In this document: positions 17,292-26,599 of the stretch, piece by piece
Layout of the letters: every line of letters starts with the position of its first letter
Position numbering within the stretch: position 1 is the stretch's first letter
Source: Bacteroidota bacterium
GTDB lineage: Bacteria > Bacteroidota > Bacteroidia > Chitinophagales > Chitinophagaceae
Reading direction: 5' to 3'
Assembly (NCBI GenBank): GCA_023386555.1
Contig: JAEWJK010000012.1
Location: forward strand, 1-64,000
DNA length: 64,000 nt
Made by a program: the position numbers and the translations under genes
The notes under the pieces: generated by a model
Seen by the model: the letters and a program-made list of their open reading frames with translations, nothing else
What the model was told of the DNA's origin: nothing
Database searches by the model: none

Positions 17292-18539
17292 ATGGAATTA
17301 GCCGGCACTAAACGATTTTCCTTGTTTCGATTGGGCAATAAAACACAGTTTGTACAAGACCTTACTCCAAATATTTCTGCAAGAGTTAGTTCCATTGATC
17401 TGTTGCGTGGCCTGGTAATGGTTATCATGGCCATTGATCATGTAAGAGATTATTTTCATGCCGATGCTTTTTTGTTTGACCCCACTGATCTTACAAAAAC
17501 AAATGTGCCTTTATTTTTTACACGGTTCATCACACACTACTGTGCTCCTGTGTTTATGTTATTAAGTGGTACTTCCGCATATCTGGTTGGTATTAGAAAA
17601 GGAAAGAGAGCACTTACAAAATTTTTATTTACACGAGGGCTATGGCTGATATTTCTTGAACTCACCATTATCAATTTTGGATGGTTCTTCGACATTGGAT
17701 TTGCCAATAATGGTACATTGGTTATATGGGCTTTAGGCATGAGTATGATCGTTTTATCTGCACTCATTCATTTACCAAAAGCTGCGATACTTACAATAAG
17801 TCTGGCAATGATCTTTGGGCATAACCTGCTGGATGATTTTCATGTTGAAGGTAATGGTGCAACATCTGTGATCTGGTCTTTGCTGCATGAGCCAAAGGTT
17901 TATCCTTTTGATGGTTTTACCTTCTTTGCTCTATATCCTTTAATTCCATGGATTGGAGTGATGTCGTTTGGCTATTGTTTAGGAACATGGTATGAACAAA
18001 GCTACGATGCAGAAAAAAGACAAAGACTTTTATGGCAGATCGGACTAGCCTGTACATTATTATTTATTGCATTACGATTTACTAACTGGTATGGTGATCC
18101 GATAAAATGGAGCACACAATCGTCAGCATCATTTACCGTGCTTTCTTTCTTAAGCCTGATGAAATACCCGCCATCACTACTATACTTGCTCATAACTGTT
18201 GGACCGGCAATGATATTATTGGCTTTTACCGAAAAAAGTAATGGATGGCTTGGAAAAAGATTACAGGTAATCGGCAGAGTACCTATGTTCTACTATCTCG
18301 TCCATATTTACCTGATACATCTTGCTGCAATGGTTGCTGCCGAATTATCAGGATACAACTGGACCGATATGGTATTAACAACCTGGGTTTCATTTGAACC
18401 GAAACTAAAAGGATATGGATTTAGCCTAGCCACAACATATATGGTTTGGTTTGGTCTTGTTGTGATTTTATATTTTATGTGCAAATGGTATGATCGATAT
18501 AAACAAACACATAAAAATTGGTGGTTGAGTTATTTATAA
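17292..18539 (+). CDS. Multi-pass membrane protein, DUF1624 / acyltransferase-like
   Basis: 415 aa. After about 30 soluble residues it begins with SIDLLRGLVMVIMAIDHVRDYF, the signature of the DUF1624 and heparan-alpha-glucosaminide N-acetyltransferase-like superfamily, with a conserved Arg and His. About ten membrane helices follow. Family members transfer acyl groups to sugars or other acceptors across membranes; no acceptor is predicted here. The first 30 residues (MELAGTKRFSLFRLGNK) may be a mis-called extension. No operon partner. Confidence 0.8.
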   Translation: MELAGTKRFSLFRLGNKTQFVQDLTPNISARVSSIDLLRGLVMVIMAIDHVRDYFHADAFLFDPTDLTKTNVPLFFTRFITHYCAPVFMLLSGTSAYLVGIRKGKRALTKFLFTRGLWLIFLELTIINFGWFFDIGFANNGTLVIWALGMSMIVLSALIHLPKAAILTISLAMIFGHNLLDDFHVEGNGATSVIWSLLHEPKVYPFDGFTFFALYPLIPWIGVMSFGYCLGTWYEQSYDAEKRQRLLWQIGLACTLLFIALRFTNWYGDPIKWSTQSSASFTVLSFLSLMKYPPSLLYLLITVGPAMILLAFTEKSNGWLGKRLQVIGRVPMFYYLVHIYLIHLAAMVAAELSGYNWTDMVLTTWVSFEPKLKGYGFSLATTYMVWFGLVVILYFMCKWYDRYKQTHKNWWLSYL

Positions 18540-18673
18540 TTTAAATACAGATTTAACCACTACTCACAATTTTAGCACACTGCTATTCGTTTTAATATCA
18601 AAATGCTGTAATTGCTGTAGAATACGGTAATTTACAACAGCAACACCTTAACTAACCTATTAATAAAACCACC

Positions 18674-18754
18674 ATGGAAAACGTAACTATAAAAGAAAAC
18701 GATTTTGTTTTCTACATTCTGACGATTATACTTTTTGCGATCGTAATGATATAA
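18674..18754 (+). CDS. Putative 26-aa single-pass membrane peptide
   Basis: ATG at 18674 to TAA at 18752-18754 encodes MENVTIKENDFVFYILTIIL followed by FAIVMI: an acidic N-terminus and one hydrophobic helix. It sits alone between the DUF1624 and PAP2 genes. Composition is right for a small membrane subunit, but without comparison it could be chance. Confidence 0.35.
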   Translation: MENVTIKENDFVFYILTIILFAIVMI

Positions 18755-18816
18755 GTATAAAATTTACGTCACTTTTTTTTCAAAATTAATTTTTGGCTGG
18801 CTCTTTATCCGCTAAA

Positions 18817-19581
18817 CTATTTCGAAGTATTGGAAGTTTCTATATTTCCTTTAACGGTTGGCGCTTCACCATAACCTACAACAGGTGCCACTTTAACTTT
18901 GGTTCTGTTCTCAATTCCTTTTAAAATTTTAAGAGAAAGTACCAGCCATATCAGTCCAAATGCAAAACCTGCAATTACATCACTTGCATGATGCACTCTC
19001 AGGTACACACGACTTAATCCAATCATAAAGATGGTAAAGCTTAATGCAATGATCATTATCCATTTCACATAAAGGTTCTTTGTATTTCGCCAAACAAAAT
19101 AAATCAGCAAACCAAAAAACGTCATACTGCATAATGCATGACCACTTGGAAAACTTAAACCACCGGCAGGTTCCAGTAATGGTATCAATGGTCTTTCCCT
19201 TTGAAAAAGATTCTTCATAAAAAACATTACCAATCCACTGCTTACACCAATAACAGGAACCTTAATTGAATACCATCTATGCCGACGGATAAATAAAAAC
19301 CATCCAACAAGTACAATATTGGCCGGAATTAAAAATTCTATCTTACCCAATAAGGTGAAGGCATTCATCACATCGGTCATATTATCACTTACCCATCCTT
19401 GCAGAAAAGCAAAAGCATTATCATCAAACGCTGTTTTATCATCCAGGAAAACATACTTAGCTATCCATATAAATGCTATCAATGATATTATGAACAAAAC
19501 AAGTATAACGATTACATCAATCGATAGCAATGCAAGGCTTGCCCAGAATTTCTTCCATGTATTCTTTACTTCCCGGTACAT
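18817..19581 (-). CDS. PAP2-family membrane phosphatase
   Basis: 254 aa from ATG 19581 (MYREVKNTWKKFW); a longer TTG-started frame would run into the divergent lipoprotein start. Six or so membrane helices. The three phosphatase motifs are complete: KNLFQRERP (K-x6-RP), PSGH in SFPSGHALC and SRVYLRVHHASD (SR-x5-H-x3-D). The family dephosphorylates lipid phosphates such as undecaprenyl diphosphate or phosphatidylglycerol phosphate in the inner membrane. The C-terminus is a polar tail ending in SNTSK. Divergent from the M23 gene with an 80-bp spacer. Confidence 0.9.
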   Translation of the reverse strand: MYREVKNTWKKFWASLALLSIDVIVILVLFIISLIAFIWIAKYVFLDDKTAFDDNAFAFLQGWVSDNMTDVMNAFTLLGKIEFLIPANIVLVGWFLFIRRHRWYSIKVPVIGVSSGLVMFFMKNLFQRERPLIPLLEPAGGLSFPSGHALCSMTFFGLLIYFVWRNTKNLYVKWIMIIALSFTIFMIGLSRVYLRVHHASDVIAGFAFGLIWLVLSLKILKGIENRTKVKVAPVVGYGEAPTVKGNIETSNTSK

Positions 19582-19661
19582 AAAAAATTCATAAACAATT
19601 CCATGCCATGTATTTGAGTGGCACAATCTTTTCCATTTTTTGGTACTGTCAAATTCATGCA

Positions 19662-20963
19662 ATGAAGTTAACCTGCATCATTTTAAGCGCATTATTACTG
19701 CTTGGTTCATGCAAAACATCAGGACCATCCATATTTGGTAAACGATCTTTACATGAACAATATGGCGAAAAGCTTGAATCGGCAGGCCTGAAAAATACTG
19801 CTCTCGGTGTAGCATGGTTTAAAGCAGCTGAAGAAGGTTTGAGTAGTCCTGTCAACATAAATATCCCATATAAAGAGTTCGGTTATTTTCCTGCTGATCA
19901 ACCAAAAGCGGTTAGTGTACGATTTTCTGCCAAAAGGGGCGAAAGACTTACGATAAGTCTCGATAAAAAGCCACTTTCTTCATTTACTATCTATGTTGAA
20001 TTATGGAGAGATGCTGCAGCAAGTACCTCCCGAAAACTTCTTGAAACACTGGATACGCTAAAATCATCTTTCACTTATGATGTAGAAAATGATGAAACTT
20101 ATATACTTCGTCTTCAACCCGAATTGTTATCAAGCGGAGAATATACATTCAGTGTTCAAAACGGTCCATCACTGGCATTTCCTGTTCAAACAAATAAGCC
20201 AACGATATCAAGTTTCTGGGGAGCTGATAGAGATGCAGGTGCAAGAAGGCATGAAGGTGTTGATATTTTCGCAGCAAGAGGAACACCACTTCTTGCAGCA
20301 GCTTCAGGCAGAATAACAAGAGTGGAGGAAACAAACATTGGCGGTAAGGTAGTATGGTTAACACCGGAGAATAAAAATTACACGTTATATTATGCACATC
20401 TTGATGAACAACTGGTCACTACAGGTCAACAAGTAAAAGCAGGAGATGTAGTAGGAAAGGTTGGCAACACAGGCAATGCAAAAACAACAGGACCGCATTT
20501 ACATTTTGGAATTTATACTTCGTCCGGTGCTGTTGATCCGTTATTATTTATTCAGCCAGTAAAAAACAAAGTGCCGGACATTACAGCCAATATTGAAAAC
20601 ATAAACAAACATGTTAGATCAGGAGTTTCCACAAAAATTCTTGCTTCACCGGATAATAAATCAAGCACAATTAAAACTATTGAAAAGAATACCCCTTTAA
20701 AAGTGGAAGCTGCAGTTGCATCATGGTACAAAATTCAAATGCCGGATAGGACTATTGGTTTCATTTCTTCATCTGCAACACAACAACTAAATCGTTTGCA
20801 AAAAAATTCACTTGCAAATACACTGGCTATGTTTGATGCTCCTCATGCAAACGCTGCAAGAAAAATGATCATCGAAAAAGGTTCATCGGTAAATGTGTTA
20901 GGTAGTTATGAAAATTTCAGCTATGTTGAATTTAATGGAACAATGGGATGGATGCAGCTGTGA
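19662..20963 (+). CDS. M23 (LytM-type) peptidoglycan peptidase lipoprotein with SH3 repeats
   Basis: 433 aa from ATG 19662. Lipobox LLGSC gives a lipid anchor at about residue 17. A beta-rich middle (about 80-170) precedes the peptidase domain (about 185-300). Zinc motifs: HEGVDIFA (HxxxD) and HLHFG (HxH). Two SH3b-like modules follow, about 315-370 and 380-433. The family cuts cross-links in peptidoglycan or acts as an amidase activator. Both canonical metal-ligand motifs are present, so it is probably active. Located in the periplasm on the outer or inner membrane. Confidence 0.9.
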   Translation: MKLTCIILSALLLLGSCKTSGPSIFGKRSLHEQYGEKLESAGLKNTALGVAWFKAAEEGLSSPVNINIPYKEFGYFPADQPKAVSVRFSAKRGERLTISLDKKPLSSFTIYVELWRDAAASTSRKLLETLDTLKSSFTYDVENDETYILRLQPELLSSGEYTFSVQNGPSLAFPVQTNKPTISSFWGADRDAGARRHEGVDIFAARGTPLLAAASGRITRVEETNIGGKVVWLTPENKNYTLYYAHLDEQLVTTGQQVKAGDVVGKVGNTGNAKTTGPHLHFGIYTSSGAVDPLLFIQPVKNKVPDITANIENINKHVRSGVSTKILASPDNKSSTIKTIEKNTPLKVEAAVASWYKIQMPDRTIGFISSSATQQLNRLQKNSLANTLAMFDAPHANAARKMIIEKGSSVNVLGSYENFSYVEFNGTMGWMQL

Positions 20964-21055
20964 AAATTTATTCTACAAATATTCTTTGCAGTTTGGTGTT
21001 CATCAATAATTTGATGCTGTGCGATTTACACTGTTTCTATCTTCCTAAAATGGTT

Positions 21056-21071
21056 TGGCACACTTTCTGAC
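21056..21071 (+). promoter_or_regulatory. Possible sigma-54-like element (TTGGCAC)
   Basis: GGTTTGGCAC lies 55 bp before the DUF1328 start; a similar TTTTGGCACG precedes the gene at 29426. The TGGCAC half matches the -24 element, but the -12 TTGC half is poor. Confidence 0.25.
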
Positions 21072-21115
21072 TTTTATACAATGCAACAAATATGTTTCAC
21101 CTAAAACACTAAGAT

Positions 21116-21277
21116 ATGTTACGTTGGACAGTCACATTCCTTATCATCGCAATTATAGCTGCGGTATTTGGATTTACAGGCATTGCAGCAGGAGCAGCAA
21201 CAATTGCAAAGATTATCTTCTTTATTTTTATTGTATTGTTCTTGTTGAGTTTGATCGGCGGCAGAAGCAGGGTTTAA
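21116..21277 (+). CDS. DUF1328 (YtjA-type) small membrane protein
   Basis: 53 aa, ATG 21116 to TAA 21275-21277. It begins MLRWTVTFLIIAIIAAVFGF and continues with an AAGAATIAKIIFFIFIVLFLL segment, the exact pattern of DUF1328: two hydrophobic helices with small residues at the turn. Members are small inner-membrane proteins, often stress-induced; the role is unknown. Terminated by the hairpin at 21302-21333. Confidence 0.85.
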   Translation: MLRWTVTFLIIAIIAAVFGFTGIAAGAATIAKIIFFIFIVLFLLSLIGGRSRV

Positions 21278-21301
21278 TTTCTGATACGCTGCTACGATAC
21301 T

Positions 21302-21338
21302 AAAAACCATCCGGCTTGGTCCGAATGGTTTTTCTTTT
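21302..21338 (+). terminator. Terminator after DUF1328 gene
   Basis: Stem AAAAACCAT / ATGGTTTTT with T-rich tail. A diverged second copy lies at 21428-21467. Confidence 0.7.
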
Positions 21339-21348
21339 TATGAAGCAA

Positions 21349-21564
21349 TAACCTGTCAGGTTAATTCATGCAACTCTTGTAATCTCTATCAGCAAGATTA
21401 TCATTTATTAACCAACCTGACAGGTTACTAAAAACCATCCGAGCTGGTCCAAATAGTTTTTCTTTTTTATATACTTAGCTGAGGTACTACTATGAAGCTT
21501 TCGTTGCGTCGCACACTTGTACTGAAGCAAATAACCTGTCAGGCTAATTCAACCTCACAGGTTA
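21349..21564. repeat. Cluster of AACCTGTCAGGTT palindromes and duplicated hairpin
   Basis: Four copies of a 13-15 bp palindrome, TAACCTG-T-CAGGTTA, at 21349-21363, 21414-21427, 21532-21546 (diverged) and 21551-21564 (diverged). Between them a second copy of the AAAAACCATCC hairpin occurs at 21428-21467. Flanking words (GAAGCAATAACC, AATTCA) are shared, so a larger unit appears duplicated. This accounts for the 305-bp gap before the PfpI gene. Confidence 0.75.
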
Positions 21565-21582
21565 TCTTTTCACAAAGATGGA

Positions 21583-22131
21583 TTATGCATGAACTCCTTC
21601 AGCAATTTCCTCCAGCATCTTTTTATTGAACGCTTCCAGGTCATCCGGTTTCCTGGATGTTACAAGGCCATTATCAACAACTACTTCTTCATCTGTCCAA
21701 TCTGCACCGGCATTTTTTAGATCGGTTTGCAGAGATGAATATGACGTTAGCTTTCTGCCTTCCAACATTCCTGTTTCTATCAATAATTGTGGGCCGTGAC
21801 AAATTGCTGCCAAAGGTTTTCCGGCCTCCAGAAAATGTTTTGCAAATGCAACTGCTTTTTTATTTTCTCTCAATGTATCCGGATTCATTACACCACCCGG
21901 TAACATCAATGCATCATAATCTTCAGCATTGGCATCATCCAATACAACATCAACCGGAACTTCAATTCCCCATTTGTCTTTATCCCAGGCTTTCACTTTG
22001 TCTTTTTGCGGAGAAATGATGTGTACCGTTGCCCCGGCTTTTTCCAATGCCTCTTTCGGACTGGTTAATTCACTTTGTTCAAATCCGTTTTCTGTGAGTA
22101 TCGCTACTTTTTTTCCCTCAATGTTTGCCAT
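21583..22131 (-). CDS. DJ-1/PfpI-family protein (type 1 glutamine amidotransferase-like)
   Basis: 182 aa, cytosolic. It begins with KKVAILTENGFEQSEL and has the nucleophile elbow LAAICHGPQLL with Cys near residue 114. The MLPGGVMNPDTLR loop and the SYSSLQTDLKNAGADW stretch are typical of YhbO/PfpI proteins. Family members act as protease-like, glyoxalase or deglycase enzymes in stress protection. Single gene, 70-90 bp from its neighbours. Confidence 0.9.
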   Translation of the reverse strand: MANIEGKKVAILTENGFEQSELTSPKEALEKAGATVHIISPQKDKVKAWDKDKWGIEVPVDVVLDDANAEDYDALMLPGGVMNPDTLRENKKAVAFAKHFLEAGKPLAAICHGPQLLIETGMLEGRKLTSYSSLQTDLKNAGADWTDEEVVVDNGLVTSRKPDDLEAFNKKMLEEIAEGVHA

Positions 22132-22213
22132 AACGATTGTTTAATTAAATAATTAAACATGGCACCAAAAAGCAGGCCTTATGATCGGCTATAAAATGTG
22201 AAAATGAAGCGGC

Positions 22214-22723
22214 TTAATTAGCTTTCTTCTTGTAGATCGGAACAGTACTGCAGGGCTCACCATACATAATACTTTTTGCAACCGGACGAAGTTTTGCAGT
22301 CACTTCCATATAAATAGCATCAGGAATTTTTATTTCGCCGCAGCCTTTTACTACAACTCTTTTGTCTGTGTATTCTGAAGTATCTATCGTAGAAAGATTT
22401 TTAGAAATGATGTCTTTTATCAATGTCTGCTCATCACCAAAAATTATTTCTTTTGCTACCGGTTGTAAATAACTTGCCACCAACATATAAGCCCACACAG
22501 GAATAATAGCATCTGCAGAACAGGTAACTGCAACATTCTTGTTGGTGAATTCTTTCCAGTCAAGATTTTGTAATGCCGTACGAAAATCTTTTTCTTTTAA
22601 GATCAATCCCATGAACAGGTGATCTTTCATATCGAACACTGCAATCTCACCTTTAGGGTAGAATTGCTCAAGATCTAATGTAATGATGCTGCTCTCTGCT
22701 ACTTTATTAACTATCGGCTCCAT
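22214..22723 (-). CDS. DUF2480-family protein
   Basis: 169 aa, soluble. The sequence KVAESSIITLDLEQFYP, then GLILKEKDFR and WAYMLVASYLQPVAKEI matches DUF2480, a Bacteroidota-specific family of unknown function. Two related halves are visible: KNVAVTCSADAIIPVWAYML and KRVVVKGCGEIKIPDAIYM. No catalytic motif is evident. Confidence 0.85.
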   Translation of the reverse strand: MEPIVNKVAESSIITLDLEQFYPKGEIAVFDMKDHLFMGLILKEKDFRTALQNLDWKEFTNKNVAVTCSADAIIPVWAYMLVASYLQPVAKEIIFGDEQTLIKDIISKNLSTIDTSEYTDKRVVVKGCGEIKIPDAIYMEVTAKLRPVAKSIMYGEPCSTVPIYKKKAN

Positions 22724-22850
22724 GGCGTAAAATTAAAGAAGATATTTGTTAAGGACGTTTGAAGACATATTACCTAACAAGTATTTGAAATTGACTTGCT
22801 CTTTTAATGCCTTTGCTTATATTTAAGCTTAACCCTTTAAATAAGAGTAT

Positions 22851-24266
22851 ATGGGTTCAAAAGATTTCGAAGGAATATCACTATCTAATTCTTTAGACTT
22901 TAATTTTTTAAAGGCTAATGCAATCAAGCTTAACTGGGATCTAGTTTCACAAAACAGACAAATTGTATGGAGTAAAGAAATAATTGAAGAATTTCGGGAT
23001 CATTTAAATTGGTGTTATTTAATAGAGAATGATAGTATCAATTGGAAAAACACAGATTTATTAAGTTTGGCTTTAGGGTGTGACGATTGGCGGATGGTTT
23101 TTTCCAAATCAAAGCTTAATTGGAACAAAGAAGATTACTACAAATTAAAAATTGATGAACGCCTACATGATTATTGGATCCCAATACAAACGGAGTTCTT
23201 GGAATTGGACATAGATTGGTCGGTTAAGGAATTTATCTTCGAATATGACGGGTTTAGGGAAAGTTGTGGTCCTTTCATAGATCAACGCTATAATTCACAC
23301 ACTGGAGAAATAACTGAAGATAAATCTTATCACTCCGATTTTATTTACGAAAGGTATTTGAAATGCCTTGACAAAGTATTTGAAAAGTTCTGGAAAAGAA
23401 ACATCTATTCCGAAGAGGTGCTAATCAATAGAATATCAAACTTTGATTACTCAATTTGTGAGGGATATATAGGTCATTTTTATTCAAGAAAAAATTGGGA
23501 ATATTTAAGTAAATCTCTAATCATACCATGGAGTGTGAATTTAATAAAAACATTTTCACCCTATTGGCATTGGAAAAAATTATTGAATAATGAAAGCATA
23601 TGCTGGACAAAAAGAACTATTGAAGAATTTGCCATTTATATTGATAATTTTACTTGGGAGGATGATTATTACGAACATAAAAAGGTGAATGCCTGGAATG
23701 GTTTATTATTAAATCCGAATTTGAAAATTGATCTCGAATATTTGACCTCAAGCGATTTTCTTTTTGATTGGGATCTCTTAGCTCTTAATGAACATTTTAA
23801 TTTTTCATCAGATGTGTTAGAATACATTCATGATGAATTATGCGTTTTAATTTCACATGAAGAAAGTTCGCATAATGCAAAGTTTAGAAATAGTTTTTTT
23901 AGAAACTTAAGCAAGAACATTTCTGTAAAATGGACTTACGAAATATTGAGAAAATATAAACATCTACTAGAATGGAACGAAACCTCAATAGTATATAGTA
24001 ATGGTTGGATTATTAAAAAGTTATCACACCTAGAAAATTTTTATTTTACCGGTAATTTTATCAATGAGTTTTCCGATGTTTTAGATTTCGATTTTTTAAG
24101 TAGTTGTGTGAACGTTGAATGGAGTAAAGAAATATTATTTAAGTACATGCATCTATGGAATTGGAAAAAATTGAAAAAAAACAATTCCGTTATATGGGAT
24201 AATGCCTTTGATAATATTTATGAGCAGTACCAATTAGAAAATAACTCTAAAGAATTAAAAGCATAA
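22851..24266 (+). CDS. Trp-rich repeat protein of unknown function
   Basis: 471 aa without signal peptide or membrane segment. It is built from degenerate repeats of about 24-40 residues of the form W-x2-L-x2-N-x2-I-x-W-S-K-x2-I-x2-F, for instance LNWDLVSQNRQIVWSKEIIE, HWKKLLNNESICWTKRTIEE and WNWKKLKKNNSVIWD. Repeats suggest a solenoid scaffold or binding surface. Base composition is markedly more AT-rich than the neighbours, and codons are strongly A/T-ending, which suggests acquisition from elsewhere. No family name can be given with confidence. Confidence 0.65.
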   Translation: MGSKDFEGISLSNSLDFNFLKANAIKLNWDLVSQNRQIVWSKEIIEEFRDHLNWCYLIENDSINWKNTDLLSLALGCDDWRMVFSKSKLNWNKEDYYKLKIDERLHDYWIPIQTEFLELDIDWSVKEFIFEYDGFRESCGPFIDQRYNSHTGEITEDKSYHSDFIYERYLKCLDKVFEKFWKRNIYSEEVLINRISNFDYSICEGYIGHFYSRKNWEYLSKSLIIPWSVNLIKTFSPYWHWKKLLNNESICWTKRTIEEFAIYIDNFTWEDDYYEHKKVNAWNGLLLNPNLKIDLEYLTSSDFLFDWDLLALNEHFNFSSDVLEYIHDELCVLISHEESSHNAKFRNSFFRNLSKNISVKWTYEILRKYKHLLEWNETSIVYSNGWIIKKLSHLENFYFTGNFINEFSDVLDFDFLSSCVNVEWSKEILFKYMHLWNWKKLKKNNSVIWDNAFDNIYEQYQLENNSKELKA

Positions 24267-24300
24267 AACGAAAAGTAATCCTGATTTAAAAATTGAAAAA

Positions 24301-24329
24301 AAAATCCCGCATATACTAAGCGGGATTTT
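24301..24329. terminator. Bidirectional terminator
   Basis: Stem AAAATCCCGC / GCGGGATTTT with 9-nt loop, between the convergent repeat-protein and PpiD-type genes. Confidence 0.9.
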
Positions 24330-24349
24330 CATTTCAATTATCTTATCTA

Positions 24350-26467
24350 CTAAAAGAAATCAAACCTGTTATCTTTTATTGTTGCTGCTTTTTTCAGTGC
24401 ATTGATAGCACCAAATCCGCTGCTCTTTAATTGTCCTTCCATTGTTCTCTGAAGGTCTTCCAGGTTTCCGCCAGAAGGTCTTGCTCCGATCACTTCAACT
24501 CTTACACCAAACACACCAGAGTTACCAGCGATAGGCTCAGTTACTTTATTTATCAATGAACGGTTAAATGCAGTACCGATCACTTTTGCTTCCATACCTA
24601 CACCAGGTACAAAAGATGAAGTAAAGTTGATACTGTCAGCTCTGTTAATTGCAACACCTGCAGACTGTGAATATGATTCAAGTGTATTGCCTTTGAATTT
24701 ATCTGCAATGATCTTTTTTGCTTTCTTTTCATTCATTACAAAAGGCTCAGCCATTGGTCTTGCCTTGGTAACATTCATCAATCCTTTTTCCTGGATGTTA
24801 GTAACCATTGCAACGATGAATTTATCTTTCATATCAAATGGTTCAGAAACATCTCCAGGCTCATTCTCATACACCCATCTTACAAAACTCCTGTTCTCAC
24901 CAATACCACCAATAGTTGCATCATGTTTCCTGATGTCCATTGACTGTAATGATTGCTTATTGAATTTCGTTACACTTTCATTGTATTGTTTCTGGTTACG
25001 GCTTGCTGCAGCAAATCTCTGTGCTTCTGCCATCGCAGCATCAACTGTTTCCTGGCTTGGGTTAACAGACTTCGCTAAATAAGCAATCTTATAAGCAGGT
25101 TGAAAATTCTTTTGTCCTAACACTTCCATGTAATGATATCCGAATTCTGTTTTCACCACACCTTTAGAACCTACCGGTTTATCAAAAGCAAAATCATTGA
25201 AAGCTTCTACCATTTGTCCTTGTGCAAAATAATCATACACACCTTTTTTATCTGGTGTATTGCTTCCTTCGTCTTCAGATAATTTCAACACCAAAGAATC
25301 GAAGCTGGCTCCTCTTTGAATAGCGAATTCGATACTATCAATTTTTTTCTTTGCACTGCTGTCATCTCTCAACATTTGTCCTGTTCTTGGATCTCCTGTT
25401 TTGATAAGGATATGACGAACTCTTGCAGAATCCGGCCATGATTTTACACCGATCAGTTTTGCAAAAACATAGTTGTTGCCATCCATGTAAGGACCATAGA
25501 TATTTCCTACACCAACCTTAGCAATAGAATCTTTGTAAGCATGCTGAATTCTGCTGCTGCCGAGGTAACTATTATAATAAGGCATTTCAGAACCTACTCT
25601 TTCAAGGAATGAGCCTTGCATAGAATCAGGAGTAGAAGCAAATTCATTTTTATATTGCTGAATCTGTGTTAATACAGCTTGTGAATCCTGTGCATTTGGT
25701 TTTACATCAAAGGTTACATAAGAAACAGTTCTAGTTTCTTCTTCTGCCTGGAATTGAGAAGGATGCTTTTTTACATAAGCTTTGATCTCATCATCCGTTG
25801 CCTTGAATGTGCTGTCAGAAATTGAATTGTATGGCACATAAACATAAGAGATGCTGGAGATGGCATTTTGATCTGCCAATGTTTTTTCAGCTAACCATTT
25901 TGGTACATAAGCACTGTTGCTGATGAGCGACAAATATTTTTGTCTCAGCGTTTGATCGATGGTTTGCTGCTTGATATACACCTCGTAAAAGTCAGCTACT
26001 CTCGGATCGTTCTTCTGAGCTTTGATTTGTTTAAAGTATTCTGCAGCCTGTGCAGCATTGTATTCACCAGTATTGGGATCGGTGAAGTTCTGCTTCAACC
26101 AATAAGGAGGATTATTGCCAAACAAAGTAGCGTTCAACTCTTTTGCTGAGAAAGCCAAACCAAGCTTCTCATATTCATCCTGCATAATAATATTATCTAC
26201 GCTTATGTCCCAAACCCTGTTCACCAATTGATCGTATGGAGCATTGGCCATATTATAATTGGTCTTGAACACTTCAATTTGCCTGTCGAATTCTCTTTTG
26301 TCTATCTTCTCACCATTTACTTTACCTATAGTAGTGCTGTTGCCGAACAAACTTCCGCCACCACGACCACTAAAAGCATCCATTAAAATAAAGGCGATCA
26401 AACTGAGAGCGATAAATGCGATCACAAATCCAGCATACTTATCCCTGATGTTCTGAATAACTGACAT
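24350..26467 (-). CDS. PpiD/SurA-like periplasmic peptidyl-prolyl isomerase
   Basis: 705 aa. One membrane helix near residues 12-31 (AGFVIAFIALSLIAFILMDAF) anchors the protein in the inner membrane with the bulk in the periplasm. A SurA-N type chaperone region follows (about 40-240). The parvulin rotamase domain is at about 340-450 (ARVRHILIKTGDP to FGYHYMEVLGQ). A C-terminal chaperone part ends in NRFDFF. It would assist folding of exported and outer-membrane proteins. Its promoter would lie in the candidate origin gap upstream. Confidence 0.9.
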   Translation of the reverse strand: MSVIQNIRDKYAGFVIAFIALSLIAFILMDAFSGRGGGSLFGNSTTIGKVNGEKIDKREFDRQIEVFKTNYNMANAPYDQLVNRVWDISVDNIIMQDEYEKLGLAFSAKELNATLFGNNPPYWLKQNFTDPNTGEYNAAQAAEYFKQIKAQKNDPRVADFYEVYIKQQTIDQTLRQKYLSLISNSAYVPKWLAEKTLADQNAISSISYVYVPYNSISDSTFKATDDEIKAYVKKHPSQFQAEEETRTVSYVTFDVKPNAQDSQAVLTQIQQYKNEFASTPDSMQGSFLERVGSEMPYYNSYLGSSRIQHAYKDSIAKVGVGNIYGPYMDGNNYVFAKLIGVKSWPDSARVRHILIKTGDPRTGQMLRDDSSAKKKIDSIEFAIQRGASFDSLVLKLSEDEGSNTPDKKGVYDYFAQGQMVEAFNDFAFDKPVGSKGVVKTEFGYHYMEVLGQKNFQPAYKIAYLAKSVNPSQETVDAAMAEAQRFAAASRNQKQYNESVTKFNKQSLQSMDIRKHDATIGGIGENRSFVRWVYENEPGDVSEPFDMKDKFIVAMVTNIQEKGLMNVTKARPMAEPFVMNEKKAKKIIADKFKGNTLESYSQSAGVAINRADSINFTSSFVPGVGMEAKVIGTAFNRSLINKVTEPIAGNSGVFGVRVEVIGARPSGGNLEDLQRTMEGQLKSSGFGAINALKKAATIKDNRFDFF

Positions 26468-26599
26468 ACTATTATATGTGTGTGTTTACAATTGAGGTCC
26501 ATGAATAAATCCAAAAAGAAAATCCGGATTCCAGGAAAGCAGATGATAAGCAGTTGGAATTTGGGATTTAAGAATTTGCGATTCTATTCTTAGGGTGGC

